NCBI GenBank assembly: GCA_903900265.1
Contig: CAIUMM010000152.1
Span: forward strand, 1-64,000
Origin: an uncultured Pseudomonadota bacterium
GTDB lineage: Bacteria > Myxococcota_A > UBA796 > SXON01
Length of the DNA stretch: 64,000 nucleotides
Reading direction: 5' to 3'
Shown here: positions 23,612-31,328 of the stretch, piece by piece
Layout: every line of letters begins with the position of its first letter
How positions within the stretch are numbered: the first letter of the stretch is position 1
Made by a program: the position numbers and the translations under genes
The notes under the pieces: model-generated
What the model saw: the letters and a program-made list of their open reading frames with translations, nothing else
Databases searched by the model: none
Told to the model about the DNA's origin: nothing

Positions 23612-24310
23612 ATGTCCGAGAACAACACGTCCGCCTTCGCCTTTTTCACCAAGCTGTCCTACGGCTGCATCAGCGAGAGCGCGATTCGTGCGCGGTACGG
23701 TCAGGCAATCTCGCTCTCGCCCGAGGCGTTGGCCCGATTCGGGCAAATCGCCGGTTGGCTCACGGGTCTGTCTCACGCGGGCAAGGGCGAACTGTCGGCG
23801 AAGCTCGCCGACGACTTCGAGGCCGCTTTGCGGTACACCCTCGCCCCGTGCGCGAGCGAGGACATCGAGGTGATGTCCGAGTACAGCGGGAACGCGGTCG
23901 GCACCCTCACGGGTGTTCCGCGCTGCCGCGTGATGCTGTACGACGACGCCACCTTCGGCGGGTTCCGGGTCTGCTGGTATCGCCGGGTGAGTAACGCCCA
24001 GAGGATCGCCGCAGCGCGGGAGATTGACGAGGAGGCGTACTCCTCGTGCGACCTCCCCGAAGACGAGTCGCGCACCCGCTGGCAGGCAGCGTTGGAGAAG
24101 GCCGATGATGAGTTGCGCTTGCGCAAGGAACTCACCGATTACCGCTACTACCGGCCCACGTGGGCCATTGAGGGCGAGTACACCACCTGTAGTGAACTCG
24201 TTCACTACGGCTTCTCCCACAACGGCGGGTTGCTCTACCACGGGCCGGGCGGGGCCGAAGTGCTGGCCGTCAACCTGACGGACGTGCGAGGGTGGTCGCT
24301 GCACACCTGA
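23612..24310 (+). CDS. Uncharacterised early protein
   Basis: 232 residues, ATG at 23612. Mixed alpha/beta with helices (SPEALARFGQIAGWLTGLS, SRTRWQAALEKADDELRLRK), a Tyr-rich segment (LTDYRYYRPTW) and six or seven Cys spread along the chain. No family recognised. Confidence 0.6.
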   Translation: MSENNTSAFAFFTKLSYGCISESAIRARYGQAISLSPEALARFGQIAGWLTGLSHAGKGELSAKLADDFEAALRYTLAPCASEDIEVMSEYSGNAVGTLTGVPRCRVMLYDDATFGGFRVCWYRRVSNAQRIAAAREIDEEAYSSCDLPEDESRTRWQAALEKADDELRLRKELTDYRYYRPTWAIEGEYTTCSELVHYGFSHNGGLLYHGPGGAEVLAVNLTDVRGWSLHT

Positions 24311-24323
24311 TTCCGCCGACGAC

Positions 24324-24386
24324 GCCGCGTACGGGTTCACCCCCGTGCGCGGCTTTCGTCGTTTTTGAGGGCTGCCCACGAGCCCT
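24324..24386 (+). terminator. Double-hairpin spacer, copy 10 (family A)
   Basis: Consensus copy preceded by ACGAC, extending the stem against GTCGT. Confidence 0.7.
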
Positions 24387-24412
24387 TCACACCCACACAG
24401 GAGTACACTCAC

Positions 24413-24646
24413 ATGGACAACGACCAAGCACTCTGTTTCACCGCCCCCGAGGACATCGCCTTCGTGCGTGTCCTCGCATGGAAGGCAGCCCTAAGCATCG
24501 AGGTTCGCACCGGGATGAAACACTCCCGTGTGAATGTCCTCAAAGCGGTGCGCGACGCGTTCGGCTTCAAGGGCAACAAGGCCGCCGTTCTCGCGCAGCT
24601 TGTCGAATACATCGAAGCGCGACTGCCCGCGAAGGTGCAGGCATGA
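24413..24646 (+). CDS. Small helical early protein
   Basis: 77 residues, ATG at 24413. After MDNDQALCFTAPEDIAF it is mostly helical with a basic middle (RTGMKHSRVNVLKAVRDAFG) and an amphipathic end. No family recognised. Its stop overlaps the next start (ATGA). Confidence 0.55.
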   Translation: MDNDQALCFTAPEDIAFVRVLAWKAALSIEVRTGMKHSRVNVLKAVRDAFGFKGNKAAVLAQLVEYIEARLPAKVQA

Positions 24647-24786
24647 TCGCCCGCGCGCTTGTCACGGGGATTTTCATCCTCGCCCTGTTTACGCTCGGTC
24701 GCGTGAATGGCTGCAACGGTTCCCGTCCGTACGGTCTCGTGGGCGTTCGCGCCTACGAGGCCATCAAGACCCACACACAGGAGTAG
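24643..24786 (+). CDS. Very small membrane protein
   Basis: 47 residues from the ATG at 24643, overlapping the previous stop. A single hydrophobic segment (ALVTGIFILALFTLGRV, about residues 5-21) is followed by a short polar tail with one Cys and GSRPYG. Its stop lies inside the GGAG-TAG sequence that also serves as ribosome binding site for the next gene. Possibly an envelope-targeting peptide; function unknown. Confidence 0.5.
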   Translation: MIARALVTGIFILALFTLGRVNGCNGSRPYGLVGVRAYEAIKTHTQE

Positions 24787-24788
24787 AC

Positions 24789-25010
24789 ATGACCACACTC
24801 ACGTCCGAACAGAAAGAGGCCGCAATCCTGATCGACCACGCTATCAGCTTTGCCGTGAAAGGCTCGTACTACTCGGATGCGGCGCTTCGGTGCGCGATTC
24901 GGGAGATCGAAGACGCAGCGGCCCACGAGGGCGACAACCCCGAAGGGGCGTTCTTGCGCACCTGCGCCGCCTACCTCAGCACGCAACTGACCACCCGCAC
25001 ACAGGAGTAG
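24789..25010 (+). CDS. Small helical early protein
   Basis: 73 residues, ATG at 24789. Helical (SEQKEAAILIDHAISFAVKG, ALRCAIREIEDAAAHEG). It ends THTQE-like (TTRTQE), because its stop is again within ACACAGGAGTAG; the same ending in the previous gene suggests a duplicated junction. Confidence 0.55.
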   Translation: MTTLTSEQKEAAILIDHAISFAVKGSYYSDAALRCAIREIEDAAAHEGDNPEGAFLRTCAAYLSTQLTTRTQE

Positions 25011-25012
25011 AC

Positions 25013-25291
25013 ATGCCCACAATCACAGTAGAACAAGACCGCTACGGGAACGTCGAGATCGAACCCGTAAACACGCGACTGCGCAAGCGCGCGGTCGCCC
25101 ACCTTGCCGGGTTCGGGGTAGCCCCCGGCGAACGCGATTCGCTCATTTACCTCCAAGGGGACGCGGGAGAGGAGTTCCTCGCCGACATCCCCGCGTCCGC
25201 CGCACGGGAGGTGCGCGAAGGATGGAAGGTGCGGGTACGCGTTTCGAGCGAGTTGTTCGAGGCGCTCGTAGGGTACGACGCCGCCTTCTGA
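25013..25291 (+). CDS. Small uncharacterised early protein
   Basis: 92 residues, ATG at 25013, GGAGTAG stop/ribosome binding site of the previous gene just upstream. Beta start (PTITVEQDRYGNVEIEPVNT) and a basic helix (RLRKRAVAHLAGFG). No family recognised. Confidence 0.55.
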   Translation: MPTITVEQDRYGNVEIEPVNTRLRKRAVAHLAGFGVAPGERDSLIYLQGDAGEEFLADIPASAAREVREGWKVRVRVSSELFEALVGYDAAF

Positions 25292-25301
25292 TCCACACGA
25301 C

Positions 25302-25364
25302 GCCGCGTACGGGTTCACCCCCGTGCGCGGTTTTCGTCGTTTTTGAGGGCTGCCCGAGAGCCCT
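25302..25364 (+). terminator. Double-hairpin spacer, copy 11 (family A)
   Basis: Right arm of the first stem reads CCCGTGCGCGGT, a G-U-compatible change; the second stem is GGGCT/AGCCC with loop GCCCGAG. Confidence 0.65.
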
Positions 25365-25388
25365 TTCACCAACACCACAGGAGATCCC

Positions 25389-25847
25389 ATGTCCGACCGA
25401 AGCATTGACCTATTCGACATCGAAGCCGTGACCCCGAACGGCACCCACATCCACGCGTACCTGCGCGCGGAGGGCGGGTGGTACGTCATCCACACCTGCC
25501 CGTACACGAAGGAAACGGGCAGTCTCGAAGGGATTCGCCGCTACCCGCTCATGGCGGGGAAGGCGATTCGCGTAGAGCCGTGTTCGCGCTTCAGCGCGAA
25601 GCGGCTCGCCGCTCTCGCCGCCGATCCCGAGACTCTCTCGGAAGCCTACCTGCTCGCGGGAATCGAGGACGAGGACGAGGACGAGCAGGACGAGGACGAG
25701 GACGAGGACGGGAACACGGATAGTGAAGCCCGCACCCTCGCGGGAATGGAAGGCGGCTACCGGGCACTCGCCGAGTTCGACGGTCTCGAACTCGACGACG
25801 ACACGGGCGTTCACATCGACGAGGAAGGCTTCGCCGAGTACCGCTGA
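25389..25847 (+). CDS. Acidic early protein with Asp/Glu run
   Basis: 152 residues, ATG at 25389. N-terminal beta part (THIHAYLRAEGGWYVIHTCP), basic middle (CSRFSAKRLAALAADPE), then a run of about 18 residues of Glu/Asp with one Gln (starting GIEDEDEDEQDED) coded by GAGGAC repeats. Net strongly acidic, so a DNA mimic or chaperone-like binder is possible; speculative. Confidence 0.6.
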   Translation: MSDRSIDLFDIEAVTPNGTHIHAYLRAEGGWYVIHTCPYTKETGSLEGIRRYPLMAGKAIRVEPCSRFSAKRLAALAADPETLSEAYLLAGIEDEDEDEQDEDEDEDGNTDSEARTLAGMEGGYRALAEFDGLELDDDTGVHIDEEGFAEYR

Positions 25848-25858
25848 CAGGCAGACGG

Positions 25859-25920
25859 GCCGCGTACGGGTTCACCCCCGTGCGCGGCTTTCGTCGTTTT
25901 GAGGGCTGCCCACGAGCCCT
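25859..25920 (+). terminator. Double-hairpin spacer, copy 12 (family A)
   Basis: GCCGCGTACGGG/CCCGTGCGCGGC, TTTCGTCGTTTT, then AGGGCT/AGCCCT. Last copy in the window. Confidence 0.7.
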
Positions 25921-25941
25921 TTCACCCACACAGGAGATCCC

Positions 25942-26385
25942 ATGAAGAAACTCAACATCACCAACCTCGTTCCCGACGACATCTACATGAGCTACGAGGA
26001 AGCTACGTGCCCTTGGTTGGACATCATCTACGACGACGGTTGTCTGATCTCAACCTACGCCGCGCACACGTGCCTGAAGGAACTCGCTACCTCGTGGAAC
26101 GACGACCACGGGCAAAACCGCGAGTACATCCTGTCCACGCTCGATTTGACAATCAAGCACCTCGTCACGTGGCGGAAGGCGTTTTCAACCGTCGTAACGA
26201 CCGAAGACATGCTTGATAGCGCCCGCGCCCTACTCACCCTGAGTCTCTCGTCGCGCGATCTCGCTGTTCAAGCGCAGCAGGTCACCGACGTTGCAAAAGT
26301 ACGGGCCGGAAGCGGGCTGAGCGAGGAGACGATTCGCGCGCTCGTCCTTAGCGCCTTCGTCGCACCCGATCCCGAGCAAGCGTAG
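25942..26385 (+). CDS. Uncharacterised early protein
   Basis: 147 residues, ATG at 25942. N-terminal acidic/aromatic part (DDIYMSYEEATCPWLDIIYD) and helical remainder (MLDSARALLTLSLSSRDLAV, LSEETIRALVLSAFV). No family recognised. Confidence 0.6.
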   Translation: MKKLNITNLVPDDIYMSYEEATCPWLDIIYDDGCLISTYAAHTCLKELATSWNDDHGQNREYILSTLDLTIKHLVTWRKAFSTVVTTEDMLDSARALLTLSLSSRDLAVQAQQVTDVAKVRAGSGLSEETIRALVLSAFVAPDPEQA

Positions 26386-26402
26386 CCTTTCCCTGACACG
26401 TG

Positions 26403-26418
26403 GGGCGCAGACGCGCCC
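26403..26418 (+). terminator. Intergenic hairpin (family D, copy 2)
   Basis: GGGCGC-AGAC-GCGCCC within the spacer CCTGACACGTGGGG... that is nearly identical to those at 16899 and 26994. Confidence 0.5.
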
Positions 26419-26456
26419 GTTTCACCCTCCCACCATCACACCATCAGGAGTCTCCC

Positions 26457-26669
26457 ATGCCTATCGACCCCTACAACGCCGCAGCCGTTCGCGTCCGTGA
26501 CGCGTTCGCGCCTGCCTGTCGAGGAACGTACCGCGCCGTCTGCACGGACGGGAATGTCCGCGTGTACGACCCCGTCGCCGGGTACTGGACGATGTGCCAC
26601 AGCCTCACCAAGTCACAGCGTGCCCGCGTCCGCAGGCTCGCTACCATCACCCCAAAGGAGCAAAAATGA
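26457..26669 (+). CDS. Small basic early protein
   Basis: 70 residues, ATG at 26457. RVRDAFAPACRGTYRAVCTD, then a basic end (LTKSQRARVRRLATITPKEQ). Its stop overlaps the next ATG. No family recognised. Confidence 0.55.
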   Translation: MPIDPYNAAAVRVRDAFAPACRGTYRAVCTDGNVRVYDPVAGYWTMCHSLTKSQRARVRRLATITPKEQK

Positions 26670-26977
26670 ACCGCACGAATGACACGTTTCTCGCCGCCGG
26701 TCTCGCCAGCACCACCCTCGCGTCTCTCAGCGCGTCCAGCGAGGAGCAGTTGGGCGGAAAGGTTCGCAAACTGGTGTACGGCCACGACCTCGGTATCGCT
26801 TGCACGACCATGCTGAGGGTCGGTGACACCTTCCTCGGCGCGACGGGGCACGCCGCCGCAGCAGGGCTGACGCCGGGCAGCATGGAGTACCGGGGATTCA
26901 TCATCGGCTTCGCCGCTTCGCTGCCGAGCACCGTCGTGACCAACGTAGACGGCGTCCTGCTCGACTACCGCAAGTAG
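26666..26977 (+). CDS. Small uncharacterised early protein, coupled
   Basis: 103 residues from the ATG at 26666 (ATGA overlap, GGAG upstream). Ser/Ala/Leu-rich helix (LAAGLASTTLASLSASSEEQ), then two Gly-rich hydrophobic stretches (GATGHAAAAGLTPGSMEY, FIIGFAASLPSTVV). Possibly membrane-peripheral. No family recognised. Confidence 0.55.
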   Translation: MNRTNDTFLAAGLASTTLASLSASSEEQLGGKVRKLVYGHDLGIACTTMLRVGDTFLGATGHAAAAGLTPGSMEYRGFIIGFAASLPSTVVTNVDGVLLDYRK

Positions 26978-26993
26978 CCTTTCCTGACACGTG

Positions 26994-27009
26994 GGGCGCA
27001 GACGCGCCC
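26994..27009 (+). terminator. Intergenic hairpin (family D, copy 3)
   Basis: GGGCGC-AGAC-GCGCCC, in the same conserved spacer as copy 2. Confidence 0.5.
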
Positions 27010-27046
27010 GTTTCACCCTCCCACCATCACACCATCAGGAGTATTC

Positions 27047-27538
27047 ATGCACAAGCACCTTGTAACCTTCGACTACAGCAGCATCACCGACCCCGAGGGG
27101 AACGAGTTCAGCGACGAGCGCCAAGCGGCGGATCAGTTCGTCGCCGAACTGTCTTACCCGGGGGCGTTTGCCGGGTGGGACGATCTCGTGGGCTACCGCC
27201 TCCTCGACCGCGACCCTGTGCGGCGGCGTTGGGTCGTCCAGTTCGTCGTCGAGAGCGCCGACGAGGAGACCTTTTGCCGCGACATCCAGAAGTGGCTGTT
27301 CGACGAGAACGGGATGTCGGGCTTCTACGTGATCGGGCGAGAGCGCCCCTTCATGGTGACCGTCGCCGTGGAGTACCACGCCACCGTCGTCGCCTACGGG
27401 CGAAACGCGAGTGAGGCGGAGGACAACGCCCACCGTGAGGTCAAACGCGCTGTGACGAACGTGGACGAAACGCGCAGCCGCATCGAGGCGTGGGCAGTCA
27501 CCGCGTTGACCCACCCGCGTTTGCCTACGGGCGCTTGA
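27047..27538 (+). CDS. Uncharacterised early protein, last of the block
   Basis: 163 residues, ATG at 27047 with AGGAG upstream. Alpha/beta with alternating strands (HLVTFDYSSITDPEGNEFS, RRWVVQFVVESADEETF, FMVTVAVEYHATVVAYG) and helices between. No family recognised. Two strong hairpins follow. Confidence 0.6.
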   Translation: MHKHLVTFDYSSITDPEGNEFSDERQAADQFVAELSYPGAFAGWDDLVGYRLLDRDPVRRRWVVQFVVESADEETFCRDIQKWLFDENGMSGFYVIGRERPFMVTVAVEYHATVVAYGRNASEAEDNAHREVKRAVTNVDETRSRIEAWAVTALTHPRLPTGA

Positions 27539-27542
27539 CAGC

Positions 27543-27585
27543 GCCACCGCAGCCGAGTAGTACATAACGCGACGGCTGTGGTGGC
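27543..27585 (+). terminator. Long imperfect hairpin after the early block
   Basis: GCCACC-G-CAGCCG pairs with CGGCTG-T-GGTGGC across a 17-base loop; the single G-T position can wobble pair. No T tract follows directly. It may act with the terminator 26 bases downstream. Confidence 0.5.
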
Positions 27586-27610
27586 TCGTCCTTGTTGGGG
27601 TTGTTCTTTC

Positions 27611-27645
27611 GCACCCCCGGGTTCGCCCGGGGGTGCTCTTTTTTT
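27611..27645. terminator. Strong intrinsic terminator between convergent genes
   Basis: GCACCCCCGGG-TTCG-CCCGGGGGTGC (perfect 11-bp stem, UUCG tetraloop) followed by TCTTTTTTT. It ends the rightward early block; on the other strand it also lies two bases beyond the stop of the leftward ribbon-helix-helix gene. Confidence 0.9.
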
Positions 27646-27647
27646 GC

Positions 27648-28088
27648 TCATTCGTCCCCGCCACCGCGTGACGGAAGTCGTCGCCCGAGCGCCCGAAAGA
27701 GGACTTGCCTCGCCCATTCCGAAAAGCTCATGTCGAGCTTCACGGCGTGCGTTCGCAGGATGTTCTCCTCCTCCTCGCTCACGCTGAGCGACACCGAGTG
27801 ACGACGGATCTTGTTCTTGCCCGCGCGCGTGTACGGGCGTTTCCCGCGACGGCGATCACCCGGTACGGGTTCCTTCGCCTCCACGACAAGTGGGGTTGAC
27901 GACTTCTCCCACGATCCCGCCTCCAGCGTGTTCGCGGTCGGCGTGATCACGGCGGGCTCGGGATCAGGCGGCGCTACCACGACCGGCTTTTCTTCAGGGG
28001 GCCGCTCGTAGAACTTTCTTAGACGCGGCTTTTCGACCGTTTCCGCAGGTTGTACGCCGATATTCCACAGGTTCATTCGAGGTGTCAT
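27648..28088 (-). CDS. Ribbon-helix-helix regulator with long N-terminal extension
   Basis: 146 residues. Residues 1-85 are Pro/Glu-rich and probably disordered (RPPEEKPVVVAPPDPEPAV), with a basic stretch at 78-95 (RRRGKRPYTRAGKNKIRR). Residues 96-135 (HSVSLSVSEEEENILRTHAV, KLDMSFSEWARQVLFRALG) are a clear ribbon-helix-helix: a strand of alternating polar residues and two helices with the S-x-S-E-W-A-R signature. Such proteins bind short tandem repeats as dimers of dimers. It is the best candidate for the factor acting on the 11-bp GTGYACGT repeats. Transcribed against the early block. Confidence 0.75.
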   Translation of the reverse strand: MTPRMNLWNIGVQPAETVEKPRLRKFYERPPEEKPVVVAPPDPEPAVITPTANTLEAGSWEKSSTPLVVEAKEPVPGDRRRGKRPYTRAGKNKIRRHSVSLSVSEEEENILRTHAVKLDMSFSEWARQVLFRALGRRLPSRGGGDE

Positions 28089-28177
28089 GTGAATATAGTA
28101 TCACGTTTGCGTTCCATGCGCGTGCGCGCGGCTTCGTCGTCCGTTATCTGTCGGCGGCAATCCAAAGGTTCTACATC

Positions 28178-30268
28178 ATGGCGCTTCGACGCACCCCCCG
28201 TAGGCTCTCAGAGCCCGCACGCCCGGCCCCCGGTCTCCAATCGGCAACCGACGACGACGCTCTCGACGGGTTCGAGACCGAGCCTGAAGCCGAGGACGAC
28301 GACACCGCCCTTGCCGACCTCAACAACCCCGATGTGGCGCACCTCGGGAACGGCCCCTCCGTGGGCGGAGCGCGCTCGCGTGCCACCTCCGATCTGTTCG
28401 GCGAGGAAGCCGAGCACGCCTCGGGTCGCGCCTCCTCCCCGCGCCTCTACGCGCAGGCCGCGCAGTTCCCCACCTGCGTTCAGCTTCGCGTGTGGAAGTG
28501 GGAGAACGGCGTCCCCGTCGGTCTCGGCTCCATCGACGCCGAAGCGAGCGAGGACGAGTTCGTTCGCCGCTTCTTCACGGCCATGCCCCGCCGGGGCGAA
28601 GGCCGGGCGCAGTTCAAGCTCCGTCCCATCGACATCCGGGGACAGGAACTCGGGCAGGAAGTCACCATCGTCATCAGCGAGCACCATGCCGCGATGCGCG
28701 CCATCCGGGAAGCAGAGGAGGAGGAGCGGGAGATCCGTTCGGCACCTCCCCAAGCTCCGGCAAACAACGAGTTTTCCGGGGAAATGAGCCGTATGGTCGA
28801 ACACATGTTGGCAACCGCCGAGCAGCGTTCGCGCGCCCTCGAAGAAGCCTTGGAGATGGAGCGCGACCGGATGCGGGACGAGGAGCTTCGCCGCACGCAG
28901 GAGCGTGTAGACCTCGCTTCTCAGGCCGCGCAGGGCGTCCATGCGATCACCGAGCGCATGATGAAGGACGAGGCGGGCCGCGCCGAGCGGGCGCTCCGGG
29001 CACAGTCCGATCAGTCGCAGGTGCTCGTTACCACCCTCACCTCCATCTTCTCGCAGCAGCAGATGATGGCGCAGCAGCAGTCCGAGGCGTCCCGGAGGGC
29101 GGACGAGTACCGGCTGGAGCAGGAACGGCAGCGGGCCGAACGGGAACGCGTCGAGGCCGACACCCGTCTGCGCCGGGAACGCGAAGAAGCCGACCACAAA
29201 CGGCAGCGGGAACGGGAAGAAGCGGAGATGCGTCTCCGTCTGGAGCGCGAAGAAGCGGCCCGGAAGTACGATCAGGCGAAGCTCGAAATCGACGCGAAGC
29301 TCAAAGCGGAGCGCGAAGAACTGGAGCGCCGGGAACGCCGGGAGCGGGAAGATGCGGAGCGCCGGGAACGGTGGCTGTCTGAGGAGCGTGCCCGCCGCGA
29401 GACTCGGGAAGGGCAGGAGGCCCGCGAGCGGGAAGCGGAGCGGTCTCGGCAGCACGACCGGATGCTGAAGGAACTGGAAGTGCAGGCACAGCGCGACCGC
29501 GAACATGCCGAGCGCATGATCCAGATGAGCAAGATGGAGTTGGAGTCGAAGTCGAACGCACAGTCCTCGGACGTGCTGGGCTCCGCTGCCAAAATGCTCG
29601 CGCAGTTCGGCATCGAGCCGAGTGAGATCCTGCCGCGCATCCTCGGCATGAAGCAGGGCGACGACGACGAGGACGAAAAGCCCTCCCCGTGGGCCGCTGC
29701 TCTCCCCTCCGTCATCGGCGTCATCGGCGACATCGCCCGTGCTGCGGCACAGTCGAAGTCCGCACAGGCCGCGCAGCAGGAAGCCGAGGCCCGTCGGGCA
29801 ACGGCGATGTTGCCGCCTCCCCCTCCGCAGCGTGCCCTTCCTCCCCCCGGGATGATGTACGGGCCTCCCGCAGCGCAGCAGGGTGCCGAGCCGGTTCTCG
29901 CGGCTCCGGCAGCCGCACCGGCAGCCGCACCGGCAGCCGCACCGACAACCCCGGCACAGGAGGTCGCCCGGTCGCTCTCCGAGGTTGCGTCGGAGAAGGG
30001 CTTGCAGTTGAAGGCGCAGAAGGCCGCTCGCGTTGCCCTGCGCAACCTCGTGCGGGATCTCGGCAACACGACCGACGAAAAGTGGGAGCAACTCATCGCT
30101 CTGGCAATCCAGAACGAACTGGCGATCTACCACTACGTGCGCGCCGTCAGCGTGAAGTCGGCGCTCCGCGAAGCGGGCGCATCCGAAGAACTGGCGAACA
30201 AAATCATCGAATCCATGCGGAAATCTCCGCTTGTTCCTACCGACATGCCCTATGAGGTGTCCGAATGA
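28178..30268 (+). CDS. Large coiled-coil protein, possible scaffold or structural component
   Basis: 696 residues from the ATG at 28178. Residues 1-75 are disordered and acidic, about 80-170 a folded beta-containing domain (PTCVQLRVWKWENGVPVGLG, FKLRPIDIRGQELGQEVTIV). Residues about 190-480 form a very long Glu/Arg/Gln-rich coiled coil (REREEADHKRQREREEAEMR), then a DDDEDE patch, a short hydrophobic stretch (AAALPSVIGVIGDIARAAAQ), Pro- and PAAA-rich linkers and a helical C-terminus. Probable scaffold or internal structural protein opening the right-hand block. ATGA coupling to the next gene. Confidence 0.65.
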   Translation: MALRRTPRRLSEPARPAPGLQSATDDDALDGFETEPEAEDDDTALADLNNPDVAHLGNGPSVGGARSRATSDLFGEEAEHASGRASSPRLYAQAAQFPTCVQLRVWKWENGVPVGLGSIDAEASEDEFVRRFFTAMPRRGEGRAQFKLRPIDIRGQELGQEVTIVISEHHAAMRAIREAEEEEREIRSAPPQAPANNEFSGEMSRMVEHMLATAEQRSRALEEALEMERDRMRDEELRRTQERVDLASQAAQGVHAITERMMKDEAGRAERALRAQSDQSQVLVTTLTSIFSQQQMMAQQQSEASRRADEYRLEQERQRAERERVEADTRLRREREEADHKRQREREEAEMRLRLEREEAARKYDQAKLEIDAKLKAEREELERRERREREDAERRERWLSEERARRETREGQEAREREAERSRQHDRMLKELEVQAQRDREHAERMIQMSKMELESKSNAQSSDVLGSAAKMLAQFGIEPSEILPRILGMKQGDDDEDEKPSPWAAALPSVIGVIGDIARAAAQSKSAQAAQQEAEARRATAMLPPPPPQRALPPPGMMYGPPAAQQGAEPVLAAPAAAPAAAPAAAPTTPAQEVARSLSEVASEKGLQLKAQKAARVALRNLVRDLGNTTDEKWEQLIALAIQNELAIYHYVRAVSVKSALREAGASEELANKIIESMRKSPLVPTDMPYEVSE

Positions 30269-30909
30269 AATACAGTTTCAACGCAAGCAGTACCGAGACG
30301 GAGACGCTCGGCTTCTACAAGATGGTCGAGCACATCACGACCTCGCTCATTCAGGCAGTCGCGGAGGAAGCGCGACGGAGCGCAGAGCGCCCGCGCCCTG
30401 TGGAGCCGGTGGTGGTGGTAGCTGCCGAGACCGAGCCGGTTGTCCCCGACACGGCCCCTCCCGCCGAGCCTTCCTCGGGGGTGGCGTATGAGCGGGCGAT
30501 CCGCCACATCGAAAAGGGGCGGACGTTGTTCGCGGAGTTGGTGGTGCTGTGGGCGAGCAACCTCGGTATCGAGGGTGCGCCGCAGCCGGATCGCGTCGGC
30601 CTCCTCCGCAACGTGGCGACCGGCCCGGATTCTGGAGCCGTGCTGCACTACGTGTCGAGCGTCGGCGGCCTCACGCACGCCACCGACGCCGCGATGGGGA
30701 TCGAGGCGTTCCGCTTGAAGCGCCTCACGGATCATGTCGGCGACGACGCCCCCCTCTATCTCCGGGCTACCGAGACGCCGGAGGAAGAAGAATCTGCCCG
30801 GCGGGCCTGCGTAGCCGCCGTTTCCATCAACATCGCACAGGTATCGAGTCTGTTTTTCTCCGACTTGTGTGCCATGTACGAACACCGTGACATCTACCGT
30901 AAGGATTGA
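30265..30909 (+). CDS. Uncharacterised protein coupled to the coiled-coil gene
   Basis: 214 residues. N-terminal helix (ETETLGFYKMVEHITTSLIQ), Pro/Val/Glu-rich linker (RPRPVEPVVVVAAETEPVVP), then a helical domain with ERAIRHIEKGRTLFAELVVL and VSINIAQVSSLFFSDLCAMY. Overlaps its neighbour by four bases, so the two products probably act together. No family recognised. Confidence 0.6.
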   Translation: MKYSFNASSTETETLGFYKMVEHITTSLIQAVAEEARRSAERPRPVEPVVVVAAETEPVVPDTAPPAEPSSGVAYERAIRHIEKGRTLFAELVVLWASNLGIEGAPQPDRVGLLRNVATGPDSGAVLHYVSSVGGLTHATDAAMGIEAFRLKRLTDHVGDDAPLYLRATETPEEEESARRACVAAVSINIAQVSSLFFSDLCAMYEHRDIYRKD

Positions 30910-30912
30910 CCA

Positions 30913-31326
30913 ATGACCGAGTTTGTTTGCTCCCTCTCGGGAGTCGAAGCCGAAGAAGAAGAACTGATCGACGACGCCGAGGATGGCCTCGGAGCCATGC
31001 CCGTCGGGTGGACAAAGGTGACGTTCCAACGTCGCCTGACCAACCCCCGTTGGGAGGACATCCAGCAGGGGAAAGAGGCGCTCGTGCAGGCTGCGATGTC
31101 GCAGATCCCCGAGGAGAGCCGGGAACAGGCGCTCCCGATGGTCACGCTTCAGATCGACGCGCAGTTCGCTGCCCTCGAAGCGCAGACGGAGCCGTATGCG
31201 GTGTTCGACGAGGTGATCTACATCGCACCGCCTGAGATGGATCGTGCCCTCGCCGCCGAGTTCTACTCCGTTCGAGATAGACTCGGCCTTCCCGTCCCTT
31301 CCGACGCTGACGGCAAAGAGGAGTAG
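30913..31326 (+). CDS. Uncharacterised acidic protein
   Basis: 137 residues. N-terminus MTEFVCSLSGVEAEEEELID, then GAMPVGWTKVTFQRRLTNPR, a P-x-G-W signature followed by basic residues, and helical/acidic remainder. The G-W/R-R arrangement resembles small phage proteins of unknown role; not assignable. Four bases after the previous gene. Confidence 0.6.
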   Translation: MTEFVCSLSGVEAEEEELIDDAEDGLGAMPVGWTKVTFQRRLTNPRWEDIQQGKEALVQAAMSQIPEESREQALPMVTLQIDAQFAALEAQTEPYAVFDEVIYIAPPEMDRALAAEFYSVRDRLGLPVPSDADGKEE

Positions 31327-31328
31327 CC

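Noticed and set aside
27543-27585. The hairpin as a tRNA or small RNA gene
   Set aside because: There is one long stem only; no D, anticodon and T arms and no CCA-like end.
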